Of a stretch of 64,000 bases of DNA, positions 8,133 through 17,712 are shown piece by piece; position 1 is the first letter of the stretch; every line of letters begins with the position of its first letter. A model generated the notes under the pieces. It was given only the letters and a program-made list of their open reading frames with translations, searched no databases and had not been told where the DNA came from. Origin of the DNA: Pseudonocardia benzenivorans CB1190 (GTDB taxonomy: Bacteria; Actinomycetota; Actinomycetes; Mycobacteriales; Pseudonocardiaceae). The position numbers and the translations under genes were made by a program. Where the stretch lies: positions 1,860,001-1,924,000 of the forward strand of contig NC_015312.1 of the NCBI RefSeq assembly GCF_000196675.2. Reading direction: 5' to 3'.

Positions 8133-8921
8133 ATGAACATCGTCGTGCTGATCAAGCAGGTGCCCGACACCTACTCCGAACGCAAGCTCGACGGCTCGGA
8201 CGGCACGCTGGACCGCGAGGCCACCGACTCCGTGCTGGACGAGATCAACGAGCGCGCCGTCGAGGCCGCCCTGCAGCTCAAGGAGGCCAACGACGGCACC
8301 GAGGTGACCGTCGTGACGATGGGCCCGGACGGGGCGACCGACGCGATCCGCAAGGCGCTGTCCATGGGCGCCGACAAGGCCGTGCACCTGTCCGACGCCG
8401 CGCTGCACGGCTCCTGCGCGGTCCAGACCTCCAAGGCGCTGGCCAAGCTGATCGGGACCGTCGACGGCGGCTTCGACCTGGTGCTGGCCGGCAACGAGGC
8501 CTCCGACGGCCGCGCCGGCGCCGTGCCCGCCATGGTCGCCGACATCCTGGGCGTCCCGGCGCTCACCCACGCGCGCGAGGTCACGGTCGAGGGCGGCAGC
8601 GTCAGCGTCACCCGCGAGACCGACGACGGCGTCACCAAGCTGACCGCCGAGCTGCCCGCACTGGTCTCGGTCAACGAGAAGATCAACGAGCCGCGGTACC
8701 CCTCCTTCAAGGGGATCATGGCCGCCAAGAAGAAGCCCGTCGCGACGCTGTCGCTGGCCGACGCCGGGATCGACGCGTCGGAGGTCGGGCTGGCCAACGC
8801 GCTGTCCACGGTCACGAGCTCGCAGCCCAAGCCGCCGAAGAGCGCGGGCGAGAAGATCGAGGACGAGGGCGACGGCGGCGCGAAGATCGCCGCCTACCTG
8901 GTCGCGCAGAAGCTGGTCTGA
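8133..8921 (+). CDS. etfB: Electron transfer flavoprotein, beta subunit
   Basis: A 262-residue FixA/EtfB. The start MNIVVLIKQVPDT, the adenine-nucleotide-fold core with VVTMGPDGATDAIRKALSMGADKAV, and the family signature LPALVSVNEKINEPRYPSFKGIMAAKKK near residue 180 are all present. With EtfA it accepts electrons from acyl-CoA dehydrogenases (one is encoded at 18848-20044) and passes them to the quinone pool. A GGAGG lies about 15 nt and a second GAGG 5 nt upstream of the ATG. etfA follows after 27 bp. Same order as M. tuberculosis fixA-fixB. Confidence 0.97.
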   Translation: MNIVVLIKQVPDTYSERKLDGSDGTLDREATDSVLDEINERAVEAALQLKEANDGTEVTVVTMGPDGATDAIRKALSMGADKAVHLSDAALHGSCAVQTSKALAKLIGTVDGGFDLVLAGNEASDGRAGAVPAMVADILGVPALTHAREVTVEGGSVSVTRETDDGVTKLTAELPALVSVNEKINEPRYPSFKGIMAAKKKPVATLSLADAGIDASEVGLANALSTVTSSQPKPPKSAGEKIEDEGDGGAKIAAYLVAQKLV

Positions 8922-8948
8922 CCCCACCGACGAGAAGGAGAATCCACC

Positions 8949-9896
8949 ATGGCCGAGGTCCTGGTCCTCGTCGACCACGTCGAGGGTGAGAACAAGAAGA
9001 GCACCTACGAGCTGCTGACGGCGGCCCGCGCGCTCGGCGAGCCGTCGGCGGTCGTCGTCGGCCCGGCGGGCACCGCGGGCAAGCTGGCCGACGGGCTCAA
9101 GGCGCACGGCGCCGCGAAGATCTACGTCGCGGAGACCGACTCCACCGACTTCCTGACCCCGCAGGTGTCCGTGCTGGCCTCGCTCGTCGAGTCCACGAAC
9201 CCGGCGGCCGTGCTGATCTCGGTGAGCGCGGACGGCAAGGAGATCGCAGGGCGGCTCGCCGTCCGCACCGACTCCGCGCTGCTGGGCGACGCCGTCGCGG
9301 TCTCGCCCGAGGGCGTCACGCACTCGGTGTTCGGCGGTGCCTACATCGCCGAGGCGAAGGCCAACACCGCGCACCCGGTGATCACGCTGCGGCCCGGTTC
9401 GGTCGAGGTCGAGCAGGCCGACGGCGCCGGTGCCGAGGAGAGCGTCGAGGTCCCGGCCGCAGCGGGCCGGTCCGCGACGGTGACCGCGCGCGAGCCGCTG
9501 GCCGGTGGCGACCGTCCGGAGCTCACCGAGGCGAGCGTCGTCGTCTCCGGTGGGCGTGGTGTCGGGTCGGCGGAGAACTTCGAGATCGTCGAGAAGCTCG
9601 CCGACTCCCTCGGCGCCGCGGTCGGCGCCTCGCGCGCGGCCGTCGACTCCGGCTACTACCCGCACCAGTTCCAGGTCGGGCAGACGGGCAAGACGGTCTC
9701 GCCGCAGCTCTACATCGCGCTCGGCATCTCCGGCGCGATCCAGCACCGCGCCGGCATGCAGACGTCCAAGACGATCATCGCGGTCAACAAGGACGCCGAG
9801 GCGCCCATCTTCGAGATCGCCGACTTCGGGGTCGTGGGCGACCTGTTCAAGGTTGCGCCGCAGCTGCAGGAGGAGATCGTCAAGCGCAAGTCCTGA
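8949..9896 (+). CDS. etfA: Electron transfer flavoprotein, alpha subunit
   Basis: A 315-residue FixB/EtfA. The N-terminal half is the AANH-like domain; the C-terminal FAD-binding domain shows [44 protein letters not shown] and [24 protein letters not shown] in order. AGAAGGAG precedes the ATG by 6 nt. Second gene of the etfBA unit, which is closed by the long hairpin at 9969-10021. Confidence 0.97.
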   Translation: MAEVLVLVDHVEGENKKSTYELLTAARALGEPSAVVVGPAGTAGKLADGLKAHGAAKIYVAETDSTDFLTPQVSVLASLVESTNPAAVLISVSADGKEIAGRLAVRTDSALLGDAVAVSPEGVTHSVFGGAYIAEAKANTAHPVITLRPGSVEVEQADGAGAEESVEVPAAAGRSATVTAREPLAGGDRPELTEASVVVSGGRGVGSAENFEIVEKLADSLGAAVGASRAAVDSGYYPHQFQVGQTGKTVSPQLYIALGISGAIQHRAGMQTSKTIIAVNKDAEAPIFEIADFGVVGDLFKVAPQLQEEIVKRKS

Positions 9897-9968
9897 CGTC
9901 TCCGACGACGCCCCCGGCCCTTGCGGACCGGGGGCGTCGTGCTGCTCGGGCCGCTGGCGGCTCTTTCG

Positions 9969-10021
9969 TGCAGGAACGGCACTTTCCCGCAACTGGGCGG
10001 CGGGAAAGTGCCGTTCCTGCA
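9969..10021. terminator. 22-bp perfect hairpin after etfA (repeat family B)
   Basis: Left arm 9969-9990 and right arm 10000-10021 are perfectly complementary over 22 bp, with a 9-nt loop (AACTGGGCG). The arm core GGAACGGCACTTTCCCGC recurs in the hairpin at 21972-22016. It stands 73 bp after etfA and 129 bp before the next gene, so it is a probable terminator. No U-tract. Confidence 0.65.
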
Positions 10022-10149
10022 ATCGGGCCGGGCCGGGGCGGGCTGGGGCGCGCAGCGCGGGGTCCGTCCGGGGGAGTTCACCCGGTCGCCACCCGACGGC
10101 CGCCGCGGCACGGATCGTACGTTCGTCTGCGACCCGTACCAAATGGGGC

Positions 10150-10935
10150 GTGACCTCCTCGATCTCCTCTCGGGTGCTGGGCACCACCCCCGAGACCCCG
10201 GCCGGCCGCTACTCGCTGCTGCTGACCACCGACGCCGACGAGGTGCGCGCGGCCCAGCGGCTGCGCCACGACGTGTTCGGCGACGAGCTGGGTGCCACCC
10301 TGCACAGCCGCGTGCCGGGCCTGGACGTCGACCGGTTCGACGAGTTCTGCGACCACCTCGTCGTCCGCGAGGACGCGACGGGCCGCGTCGTCGGCACCTA
10401 CCGGATGCTGCCGCCCGCTCGCGCCCGCGAGGCCGGTGCGCTCTACGCCGACGGCGAGTTCGACCTCACCTCCCTCGACGGGCTGCGCCCCGAGCTGGTC
10501 GAGACGGGCCGCTCCTGTGTGCACCCCGACCACCGCAACGGTGCCGTGGTCAGCCTGGTGTGGGCCGGCCTGGCCCGCTACATGCTGCTGTCGGGCAACC
10601 GCTGGCTCGCCGGCTGCGCCAGCGTGCCCCTCGACGGCGAGGACGGTGCCGACGGCGCGCTCGCCGCGGGCGTCTGGGAGCGGGTCAAGGCCACGCACCT
10701 CGCGCCGGACCTCTACCGCGTCGCGCCGCACAACCCGTGGCGGCCGGGACCCGTCGTGCGGTCGGGCAGGCTCGCGATGCCGCCGCTGCTGCGCGGCTAC
10801 CTTCGGTTGGGCACCTGGATCGGCGGCCCGCCCGCCCACGACCCCGACTTCCGCTGCGCCGACTTCTTCGTGCTGCTCGACGTGCAGCGCCTCGACCAGC
10901 GCTACCTGCGCTACTTCCTCGGCGCCATCGCGTGA
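10150..10935 (+). CDS. GNAT-family acyltransferase, OlsB-like
   Basis: A 261-residue GNAT-fold protein of the ornithine N-acyltransferase/hemolysin type: [12 protein letters not shown] near the N-terminus, [56 protein letters not shown] in the acceptor half, ending [26 protein letters not shown]. OlsB proteins transfer a 3-hydroxyacyl chain from ACP to ornithine. GTG start; its TGA overlaps the GTG of the downstream acyltransferase, which would supply the second acylation (OlsA). Homologue by position of Rv3027c. Substrate is inferred from the pairing. Confidence 0.8.
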   Translation: MTSSISSRVLGTTPETPAGRYSLLLTTDADEVRAAQRLRHDVFGDELGATLHSRVPGLDVDRFDEFCDHLVVREDATGRVVGTYRMLPPARAREAGALYADGEFDLTSLDGLRPELVETGRSCVHPDHRNGAVVSLVWAGLARYMLLSGNRWLAGCASVPLDGEDGADGALAAGVWERVKATHLAPDLYRVAPHNPWRPGPVVRSGRLAMPPLLRGYLRLGTWIGGPPAHDPDFRCADFFVLLDVQRLDQRYLRYFLGAIA

Positions 10936-12131
10936 GCACGCCGGCCGTGCCGCCGACAGGGGCTCCTGCCGCCCCGGCCCGCGGTGGTGATCGTCGTCCG
11001 CGGGACATGGGCGTCGCCGCTGTCGCCCATGTCCCTGGTGCGCACGTCCCGCACGTCGTCCAGCACCCGACCCACCCCGGGGTGCCGCGCGCCACCGAGC
11101 GCGACGCCGGCCCCTGGCCTCCGTACTCGCCGTGCGGGCCGGACTGTCTGCCACCGCCGGCCCGGCCCGCACGGCTGCGCTCCGCCCGCCGCGCCGCCGC
11201 GCTGCTCACCGTCGTCGGCGCGGCGGTACTCACGCTCCCGCTGGTCGCGCCGTTCGGTCGCCGCGCCACCGGCGTCGCGATGCGCCACGTCTTCCGCGCC
11301 GTGCTGGGTGCGGCCGGCATCCGGCTGCGGGTCATCGGCGGCTCCTCGTTCGCGGACGAGGGCGGTGTGCTCGTCGTGGCCAACCACCTGTCGTGGATCG
11401 ACGTGCTCGCCCTCGGTGCGGTGCAGCCGGTCCGGATGGTCGCGAAGCGCGAGGTCGGCGACTGGCCCGTCGTCGGACGGGTCGCGGCGCGCAGCGGCGC
11501 GCTGTTCGTCGACCGGACGGGGCTGCGGGCGTTGCCCGGGGTCGTCGCCGAGACGGCCGCGGCCCTGCGCGCGGGTGCCGTCGTCGGCGTCTTCCCCGAG
11601 GGGACGACCTGGTGCGGCTCGGCCGCGGGCCCGTTCCGGCGCGCGGTGTTCCAGGCCGCGGTGGACTCCGGGGCACCGGTCCGGCCCGTCACGCTCGACC
11701 TGCGGGCGGCCGACGGCCGTCCGACGACCGCCGCGGCGTTCGTCGGCGACGAGACGCTCGCCGCCTCGTTGCGCCGCGTCCTCGCCCTCGACGGCCTGGT
11801 CTGCGAGCTCACGCTGCACCCGGTACTGCGCCCGGGCCCGGGTGCGGACCGGCGCACGCTGGCGGCGCAGGCCCGGCAGGCGGTGACCGGCGCGCGCGTC
11901 CGCCCGCAGCGGGCCGTCCCCGCAGCCGGGGAGCGCGTCGAGGAGAGCGCCGGTGAGGAGAGCGCTGGTGGGGAGAGCGCCGGTGAGGAGAGCGCCGGTG
12001 AGGAGAGCGCCGGTGAGGAGAGCGCCGGTGAGGAGCGCGCCGGCGAGGGACGCGCCGACCGTGAGGGTGTCGACGGGGAGCGTGCCGGTGCGGCGCCGGG
12101 CCCGGCGGGGGACACCGCAGTCGCCGCGTGA
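10932..12131 (+). CDS. Lysophospholipid/1-acylglycerol-3-phosphate acyltransferase, OlsA-like
   Basis: A 399-residue PlsC-fold acyltransferase. One or two hydrophobic segments lie near residues 85-105 ([19 protein letters not shown]), followed by the NHLSWID catalytic box (His152) and FPEGTT around residue 221. The first 80 residues are Pro/Arg-rich and the last 75 are low-complexity, including about six EESAG pentapeptides from a 15-bp tandem repeat. It overlaps the GNAT gene by GTGA. With it, a two-step ornithine-lipid synthesis is the best guess; general phosphatidate synthesis is the alternative. Confidence 0.85.
   Translation: MSTPAVPPTGAPAAPARGGDRRPRDMGVAAVAHVPGAHVPHVVQHPTHPGVPRATERDAGPWPPYSPCGPDCLPPPARPARLRSARRAAALLTVVGAAVLTLPLVAPFGRRATGVAMRHVFRAVLGAAGIRLRVIGGSSFADEGGVLVVANHLSWIDVLALGAVQPVRMVAKREVGDWPVVGRVAARSGALFVDRTGLRALPGVVAETAAALRAGAVVGVFPEGTTWCGSAAGPFRRAVFQAAVDSGAPVRPVTLDLRAADGRPTTAAAFVGDETLAASLRRVLALDGLVCELTLHPVLRPGPGADRRTLAAQARQAVTGARVRPQRAVPAAGERVEESAGEESAGGESAGEESAGEESAGEESAGEERAGEGRADREGVDGERAGAAPGPAGDTAVAA
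11940..12059 (+). repeat. 15-bp tandem repeat encoding EESAG
   Basis: Eight head-to-tail units of GAGGAGAGCGCCGGT, six near-perfect and the last two degenerate, inside the 3' end of the acyltransferase gene. The unit length is a multiple of three, so copy number can change without altering the frame. Confidence 0.9.
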
Positions 12132-12207
12132 CCCGCCCGCGGACGGCCCGAGGGAGACGGCGATTACCCTGGACGTCCTGACGACGGACAGGGACGGGCA
12201 GGACCTC

Positions 12208-13521
12208 GTGAGCTCAGTGACCGACGCGACCGGGACCGGGTCGACCGGCTCCCACGGCGCCGTGGCGTACCTGGATCACGCGGCGACGACGCCGATGATC
12301 CCGGAGGCCGTCGCCGCCGTCGCCGAGGCGATGGGGACGACCGGCAACGCCTCCGCGCTGCACTCCTCCGGCAGGCGCGCGCGCCGGCGGGTCGAGGAGG
12401 CGCGCGAGACGATCGCGGGCGCGGTCGGTGCCCGGCCGTCCGAGGTCGTCTTCACCACGGGTGGCACCGAGAGCGACAACCTCGCGGTCAAGGGCCTCTA
12501 CTGGGCCCGGCACGACGCGGACGCCCGGCGCACCCGGGTCCTGGTCTCGGCCGTCGAGCACCACGCCGTCATCGACTCGGCCGACTGGCTCGCCGAGCAC
12601 GAGGGCGCCGACGTCGAGCTGCTGCCGGTCGACGCCGAGGGCCGGGTGCGCCCCGAGGTGCTGCGCGCGGCGCTGGAACGCGACCCCGACAGCGCGGCGA
12701 TGGTGTCGGTCATGTGGGCCAACAACGAGGTCGGCACCGTCAACCCGATCCGCGAGCTCGCCTCCGTCGCCCACGAGTTCGGCGTGCCGTTCCACACCGA
12801 CGCGGTGCAGGCCGTGGGCATCCTGCCGGTCGACTTCGCCGCCTGCGGTGCCGACGCGCTCACCCTCACCGGCCACAAGCTCGGCGGGCCCTACGGCGCG
12901 GGTGTGCTCCTGCTGGGCCGCAGCGTGTCGCTGACGCCGCTGCTGCACGGCGGCGGCCAGGAGCGCGACGTCCGTTCCGGCACCCTCGACACCCCGTCGG
13001 TGATCGGGCTCGCCACCGCCGTCGAGCTCGCGGTGGCCGACGCGCCGCGGCGGGCGGCGACGATCGGCGCGCTGCGCGACGAGCTCGTCGAGCGGGTGCG
13101 GGCGGCGGTGCCCGACGCCGTCCTCAACGGCGACCCCGGCACCGACACGATCGACGGCGGCCCGTCGCGGCTGCCGGGCAACGCGCACCTGTCGTTCCCC
13201 GGCTGCGAGGGCGACAGTCTGATCATGCTGCTCGACGCCCAGGGCATCGAGTGTGCCACCGGCTCGGCGTGCACCGCGGGGGTCCCGCAGCCCAGCCACG
13301 TGCTGCTGGCGATGGGCGCCGACGAGGCCACGGCGCGCGGTTCGCTGCGCCTGTCGCTGGGCCACACGTCCACCGCGCGCGACGTCGACGCCCTCGCCGC
13401 GGCGATCGGGCCGGTCGTCGAGCGGGCCCGCCGGGCCGGGCAGAACGCGGCGGCGCACCGTCGCCCCGCGGCGGCGCAGCAGCCGGGCAGGGAGGCAACG
13501 CCACGGGCGGTCGCGCGATGA
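12208..13521 (+). CDS. iscS: Cysteine desulfurase (IscS/NifS family)
   Basis: A 437-residue class V aminotransferase-fold enzyme that takes sulfur from cysteine for tRNA thiolation and Fe-S assembly. It opens with [13 protein letters not shown]; the PLP lysine is Lys224 in [11 protein letters not shown], and the persulfide cysteine is Cys355 in [14 protein letters not shown] start chosen for the upstream GGCAGGA; no ATG exists before the conserved region. The C-terminal 25 residues are an Ala/Gln-rich extension. The stop overlaps the start of mnmA (ATGA), the enzyme it would supply with sulfur. Position matches Rv3025c. Confidence 0.95.
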   Translation: MSSVTDATGTGSTGSHGAVAYLDHAATTPMIPEAVAAVAEAMGTTGNASALHSSGRRARRRVEEARETIAGAVGARPSEVVFTTGGTESDNLAVKGLYWARHDADARRTRVLVSAVEHHAVIDSADWLAEHEGADVELLPVDAEGRVRPEVLRAALERDPDSAAMVSVMWANNEVGTVNPIRELASVAHEFGVPFHTDAVQAVGILPVDFAACGADALTLTGHKLGGPYGAGVLLLGRSVSLTPLLHGGGQERDVRSGTLDTPSVIGLATAVELAVADAPRRAATIGALRDELVERVRAAVPDAVLNGDPGTDTIDGGPSRLPGNAHLSFPGCEGDSLIMLLDAQGIECATGSACTAGVPQPSHVLLAMGADEATARGSLRLSLGHTSTARDVDALAAAIGPVVERARRAGQNAAAHRRPAAAQQPGREATPRAVAR

Positions 13522-14597
13522 GGGTCCTCGCCGCGATGAGCGGCGGGGTCGACTCCGCCGTTGCCGCGGCCCGCGCGGTCGATGCGGGCCACGACGTGGT
13601 CGGCGTCCACCTCGCGCTGTCGGAGACACCCGATGCGTTGCGGTCGGGATCGCGGGGCTGCTGCTCGCGCGAGGACGCCGACGACGCGCGCCGTGCCGCC
13701 GACGTGCTCGACATCCCGTTCTACGTGTGGGACTTCGCCGCGCCGTTCTCCGCCGGGGTGGTCGACGACTTCGTCGCCGCCTACGCCGCGGGCCGCACGC
13801 CGAACCCCTGCGTGCGCTGCAACGAGCGGATCAAGTTCGCGGCGCTGCTCGACAAGGCGCTCGCGCTCGGCTTCGACGCCGTCTGCACCGGGCACTACGC
13901 ACGTCTTTCCAACGGTGTCCTGCGGCGTGCGGTCGACGACGGCAAGGACCAGTCCTACGTGCTCGCGGTACTCACACCGTTCCAGCTCGCGCACGCGCTG
14001 TTCCCCATCGGCGACACCCCGAAGGCGCAGGTCAGGGCCGAGGCCGCCGAGCGGGGCCTGCGGGTCGCCGACAAGCCCGACAGCCACGACATCTGCTTCA
14101 TCCCCTCCGGCGACACCCGGGCGTTCCTGGCCGAGCGGCTCGGTGCGCGGCCGGGCCCGATCGTCGACGCGGTGAGCGGCGAGGTCATCGGCGACCACGC
14201 AGGCGTGCACGGCTTCACCGTCGGGCAGCGCAAGGGGATCGGGGTCGACCGGCCCGCCGCCGACGGCCGTCCCCGCTACGTGCTGGGCATCGAGCCGGTG
14301 AGCGCGACGGTGACGGTCGGCCCGGCCGAGGCGCTCGACGTCCGCGAGATCGACACCGAGACCCCGGTGTGGGGCTGCGGCACCGCGCCCGACGGACCGG
14401 TGAGCTGCGTCGTGCAGGTCCGCGCGCACGGCGGTCTGGCCCCGGCCACGGCATGGCCGACCGCCCGCGACGGTCTCCACGTCGAGCTGGGCGAGCCGCT
14501 GCGCGGGGTCGCGCCCGGGCAGTCGGCGGCGTTCTACCGGCCCGATCCCGGCGGTGACGTCGTCCTCGGCAGTGCCGTCATCAGCGCCGCCCGCTGA
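13518..14597 (+). CDS. mnmA: tRNA-specific 2-thiouridylase MnmA
   Basis: A 359-residue PP-loop ATPase that inserts sulfur at U34 of tRNAs for Lys, Glu and Gln. The PP-loop is [11 protein letters not shown] (residues 5-15), the two catalytic cysteines are Cys98 ([12 protein letters not shown]) and Cys193 ([11 protein letters not shown]), and TGHYARL and VGQRKGIG are in place. The C-terminal beta-barrel is present and the length is normal. ATG start overlapping the desulfurase stop by 4 nt. Confidence 0.97.
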   Translation: MRVLAAMSGGVDSAVAAARAVDAGHDVVGVHLALSETPDALRSGSRGCCSREDADDARRAADVLDIPFYVWDFAAPFSAGVVDDFVAAYAAGRTPNPCVRCNERIKFAALLDKALALGFDAVCTGHYARLSNGVLRRAVDDGKDQSYVLAVLTPFQLAHALFPIGDTPKAQVRAEAAERGLRVADKPDSHDICFIPSGDTRAFLAERLGARPGPIVDAVSGEVIGDHAGVHGFTVGQRKGIGVDRPAADGRPRYVLGIEPVSATVTVGPAEALDVREIDTETPVWGCGTAPDGPVSCVVQVRAHGGLAPATAWPTARDGLHVELGEPLRGVAPGQSAAFYRPDPGGDVVLGSAVISAAR

Positions 14598-14668
14598 CCG
14601 CCACCCGGACGAGTGGCGCGAACCGCTCGAAAGGGTCATGCTGCGCTCCGGCCGACCGGAGGTGGCGT

Positions 14669-15562
14669 GTGCCCGACGACGTCCTGTACCGCCCGTCCGA
14701 CGACCCGGACACCGTCGCGACGGACACGCACCCGGTTGACGCCGCTGGCCCCGACACCGCTGGCCCCGACACCGGTGCGGCCGACACCGCCGAGGACGTC
14801 GCCACGTCGAAGCCGGTCCGTGTCCTCGGCCGCATCGGGCTCGTCGCCTACGGGGCGGTGAACCTCGTCATCGCGTCGCTGGCCGTCCAGGTCGCGTTCG
14901 GCGACCGGGAGCGCGCCGACAAGACCGGCGCGCTCGCGACCGTCGCCGAGACCGGGGTGGGCCGGGTCGCCCTGTGGCTGGCGGTCGCGGGGCTGGCCGC
15001 GCTGACCCTCTGGACGCTCGCCGAGGTGGTGTTCGGCCACCGCGGGCCGTCCGTCGGGCGCCGGGTGCTGCGCGGCGCGATCGACCTGGCGGAGGCCGGC
15101 ATCTTCGCGACGCTCGCCGTCTCGGCCGCGAAGATCGCCGCGGGCGGGTCGTCGCAGGGCTCGGTGCTGAGCACGGTGCTGCGCTGGCCCGGCGGCCAGT
15201 GGCTGGTCGGGGCGGCAGGTGTCGGGGTGGCGGTGCTCGCCGGGTTCGCGGTGTGGCGCGGGCTGCGGGGCGGGTTCCGTCGCGACCTGGACCTGTCGCG
15301 CTGCGGACCGCGCCTGGGCCGGCTCGGGGTGCTCGCCGGGCACGTCGGCTGGGTGGCGCTGGGGCTGGCCTACCTGACCGCCGGCGTCCTCACGGTGCGG
15401 ACGGCGGTGCGCTACGACCCCGCGCAGCCCGTCGGGCTCGACGCCGGCGTGCAGACGCTCGGCGCCCAGCCCTACGGCCCGGCACTGCTGCTCGCGCTGG
15501 CCGCCGGGCTGGCCGTGTTCGGGCTCTACTGCCTGTTCGACGCCCGCTGCCGCAAGCGGTGA
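14669..15562 (+). CDS. DUF1206 integral membrane protein
   Basis: A 297-residue membrane protein. After a 45-residue acidic cytosolic tail rich in DTAGPDT repeats, about six transmembrane segments occur in pairs with repeated G-[RH]-[IV]-G-[LW]-[VA]-[AG]-[YL]-G-like openings (VLGRIGLVAYGAVNL, VGRVALWLAVAGL, LAGHVGWVALGLAYL), the threefold pattern of DUF1206. Function unknown. GTG start with GGAGG 6 nt upstream. It follows mnmA by 71 bp on the same strand. Confidence 0.85.
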   Translation: MPDDVLYRPSDDPDTVATDTHPVDAAGPDTAGPDTGAADTAEDVATSKPVRVLGRIGLVAYGAVNLVIASLAVQVAFGDRERADKTGALATVAETGVGRVALWLAVAGLAALTLWTLAEVVFGHRGPSVGRRVLRGAIDLAEAGIFATLAVSAAKIAAGGSSQGSVLSTVLRWPGGQWLVGAAGVGVAVLAGFAVWRGLRGGFRRDLDLSRCGPRLGRLGVLAGHVGWVALGLAYLTAGVLTVRTAVRYDPAQPVGLDAGVQTLGAQPYGPALLLALAAGLAVFGLYCLFDARCRKR

Positions 15563-15565
15563 GCG

Positions 15566-15859
15566 CTACGCGGCGCCCTCGACGATCCGGAAGTCCCGTT
15601 CGGCGACGCCGTCGAGGATGCGGACGGCGTCCTGGTAGGCCTGGCTCTCGTAGGTCGCGACGGCCACGTCGTAGTCGGCGAACTCGACGACGACGGTGCG
15701 CTCCGCGAGCCCGTGCTCCCGTGCGGTGACCTTCCCGCCCCGGGTCACGAAGCGACCCCCGGCCTCGAGCACGACCGGCGCCGCCTGTGCGCCGTACCTC
15801 GCGAGTGCGTCGGTGTCGGTCACCCACCGGTAGGTCACGACCCAGTACCCCTTCGCCAC
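15566..15859 (-). CDS. DUF1330 family protein
   Basis: A 97-residue dimeric alpha-beta barrel (NIPSNAP-like) protein. KGYWVVTYRWVTDTDALARYG and the closing YESQAYQDAVRILDGVAERDFRIVEGA are typical of DUF1330. No enzymatic role is established for the family. It is convergent with the DUF1206 gene, whose stop is only 3 bp away. Confidence 0.85.
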   Translation of the reverse strand: MAKGYWVVTYRWVTDTDALARYGAQAAPVVLEAGGRFVTRGGKVTAREHGLAERTVVVEFADYDVAVATYESQAYQDAVRILDGVAERDFRIVEGAA

Positions 15860-16076
15860 GCTCGCCGCCTTTCGTCAGGTGTTCGTCAGGGCATCGTATG
15901 CGGGCCGATAGGGGGCCTCCGGCGGACCACTCGCCGCGGTCCCGCGCCCGGGCGGCCCGTTCCTGCGTCGGTGCCGAACCCGAACACGCCCGGATGCCGA
16001 CCCGGCTCCGCCTTCCCGCGAACCACCCGGATCACCAGGCCTGGCGACGGCGATCCCCGGACAACCCCTATGAATG

Positions 16077-16091
16077 AGCAGAAATTCTGCT
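16077..16091. promoter_or_regulatory. AT-rich palindrome upstream of the acyl-CoA operon, candidate TetR operator
   Basis: AGCAGAA-A-TTCTGCT, a perfect 7-bp inverted repeat around one base, in the 305-bp gap (15860-16164) that otherwise shows nothing gene-like. It is much more AT-rich than its surroundings and lies 74 bp before the first gene of the operon that ends in a TetR gene. TetR proteins usually bind such sites near their own operon promoter; the link is inferred. Confidence 0.45.
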
Positions 16092-16164
16092 GATGTCTTG
16101 AACTTCTGGGCGAGCGGGGCCATGCTCGGAGGGTCCGACACCGGCGTCGGCGAGGAGGTCCGCC

Positions 16165-17712
16165 GTGTACGTGGCCGACATGATGCGGCAGTCCGTCGCG
16201 TTCCACCGCGACCGCACCGCGCTGATCGACGAGCACCGCTCGCTCACCTATGGCGAGGCCTGGGACCGTGGCGTCCGGCTCGCCAACGCCCTGATCGCGC
16301 TCGGCGTCCGGCCGGGCGACCGGGTCGCGGGCCTGGAGGACAACAACCTCGGCGCGGCCGATCTCTTCATCGGCGCCGCGATCGCCGGGGCCGTGCGGGT
16401 GCCGCTCTACGCGCGCAACTCGGCCGAGGCGCACGCGCACATGATCGGCCAGACCGGCGCCGTCGTGCTGCTCACCGACGCCGCGTACGCCGACGGCGTC
16501 AAGGGGCTCGACGCGACCGTGGACTGCCTGCGTCACATCGTCGTGCGCGACGCCGGGTACGAGGACTGGCTCGCGTCGCAGCCGGCCGAGGACCCGCACG
16601 TCGTCGTGGGCGACGACGACTGGTACGTCATCCGGCACTCCGCGGGAACGACGGGCAGGCCCAAGGGCGTCGGCTACACCCAGCACGACTGGCTCGTGAA
16701 CTGCCGCAACTGGTACTGCCGGCTCCCGCTGCTGCAGCTCGACAGCGTCGTCGGGCACGCGGGACCGATCTCGCACGCCTCGGGCTACCTGTTCCTGCCC
16801 GCGTGGCTGCACGGCAGCGCGAACCTGCTCTTCGGCGGGTTCGACGCGGTGAAGGTGCTCGACATGATGGAGCGCCACGCCGTGACGCACATGTTCGCGC
16901 CGCCGTCGATGGTGCAGATGCTCAGTGCGGAACCCTCCGCGGCGGGCCGGGACTGGTCGGCGCTGCAGTGCGTGCTCGTCGGCGGGGCCCCGATCACCGA
17001 CGCCACGGCTCAGGCGGGCCGACGCGTGTTCGGTGAGGTCATGCACCAGGTGTTCGGGCAGACCGAGGCGGTGCCGCTCACCGAGATGACGCCCGCGGAG
17101 TGGTTCTCCGACGTGCCCGGCTCGACGCCGATGCGCGCCGCCGGCCGGGTGCTGCCGTTCGTGCGCATCGAGATCCGCGACGCCGACGGGGAGACCGTCC
17201 TGCCCCTCGGCGAGGAGGGCGAGATCTACGCGCAGTGCGAGGGCCAGATGCGCGAGTTCTGGGACGACCCCGGCCACGTCCACACCCGGACCCGGCTGAT
17301 CGACGGCTGGGTCCGCACCGGTGACATCGGCCGCCTCGACGTCAACGGTTACCTGTACGTGCTCGACCGGGCCGACGACATGATCGTCTCCGGTGGGTTC
17401 AACATCTGGCCCGCCGAGCTGGAGAGCGCGATCAACGACCATCCCGAGGTCGTCGAGGTCGCCGTGTTCGGTGTGCCGCACGAGAAGTGGGGCGAGACGC
17501 CGATGGCGGTCTGCGTCGTCGCCCCCGGGTCGACGCTGCAGGCCGAGGAGGTCGTGTCACTCGTGCGCGACCGGCTCGGTTCCTACAAGAAGCCCGGCCG
17601 CGTCGAGATCACGACCGAACCGCTGCCCAAGAGCGTCGTCGGCAAGGTGCAGCGCAAGGTGCTTCGTGAACCGCACTGGGCGGGCCACGACCGGCGGGTG
17701 CACGGCGCATGA
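16165..17712 (+). CDS. Acyl-CoA synthetase (AMP-dependent ligase)
   Basis: A 515-residue ANL-superfamily ligase that activates a carboxylic acid to its CoA thioester. The P-loop is HSAGTTGRPKG (about residues 157-167), followed by GQTEAVPLTEM, WVRTGDIGRLD, DDMIVSGGFNIWPAELE and the C-terminal lysine motif LPKSVVGKVQRK. GTG start preceded by GAGGAGG. First gene of a four-gene operon with thiolase, acyl-CoA dehydrogenase and TetR. The chain length and identity of the acid cannot be read from sequence. Confidence 0.93.
   Translation: MYVADMMRQSVAFHRDRTALIDEHRSLTYGEAWDRGVRLANALIALGVRPGDRVAGLEDNNLGAADLFIGAAIAGAVRVPLYARNSAEAHAHMIGQTGAVVLLTDAAYADGVKGLDATVDCLRHIVVRDAGYEDWLASQPAEDPHVVVGDDDWYVIRHSAGTTGRPKGVGYTQHDWLVNCRNWYCRLPLLQLDSVVGHAGPISHASGYLFLPAWLHGSANLLFGGFDAVKVLDMMERHAVTHMFAPPSMVQMLSAEPSAAGRDWSALQCVLVGGAPITDATAQAGRRVFGEVMHQVFGQTEAVPLTEMTPAEWFSDVPGSTPMRAAGRVLPFVRIEIRDADGETVLPLGEEGEIYAQCEGQMREFWDDPGHVHTRTRLIDGWVRTGDIGRLDVNGYLYVLDRADDMIVSGGFNIWPAELESAINDHPEVVEVAVFGVPHEKWGETPMAVCVVAPGSTLQAEEVVSLVRDRLGSYKKPGRVEITTEPLPKSVVGKVQRKVLREPHWAGHDRRVHGA

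Noticed and set aside
7635..10187. An 850-codon minus-strand frame opposite etfBA
   Set aside because: Antisense shadow of two confidently identified genes; no family features.
11940..12059. CRISPR-like array
   Set aside because: Units are contiguous 15-bp tandem repeats inside a coding frame, with no spacers and no cas genes.
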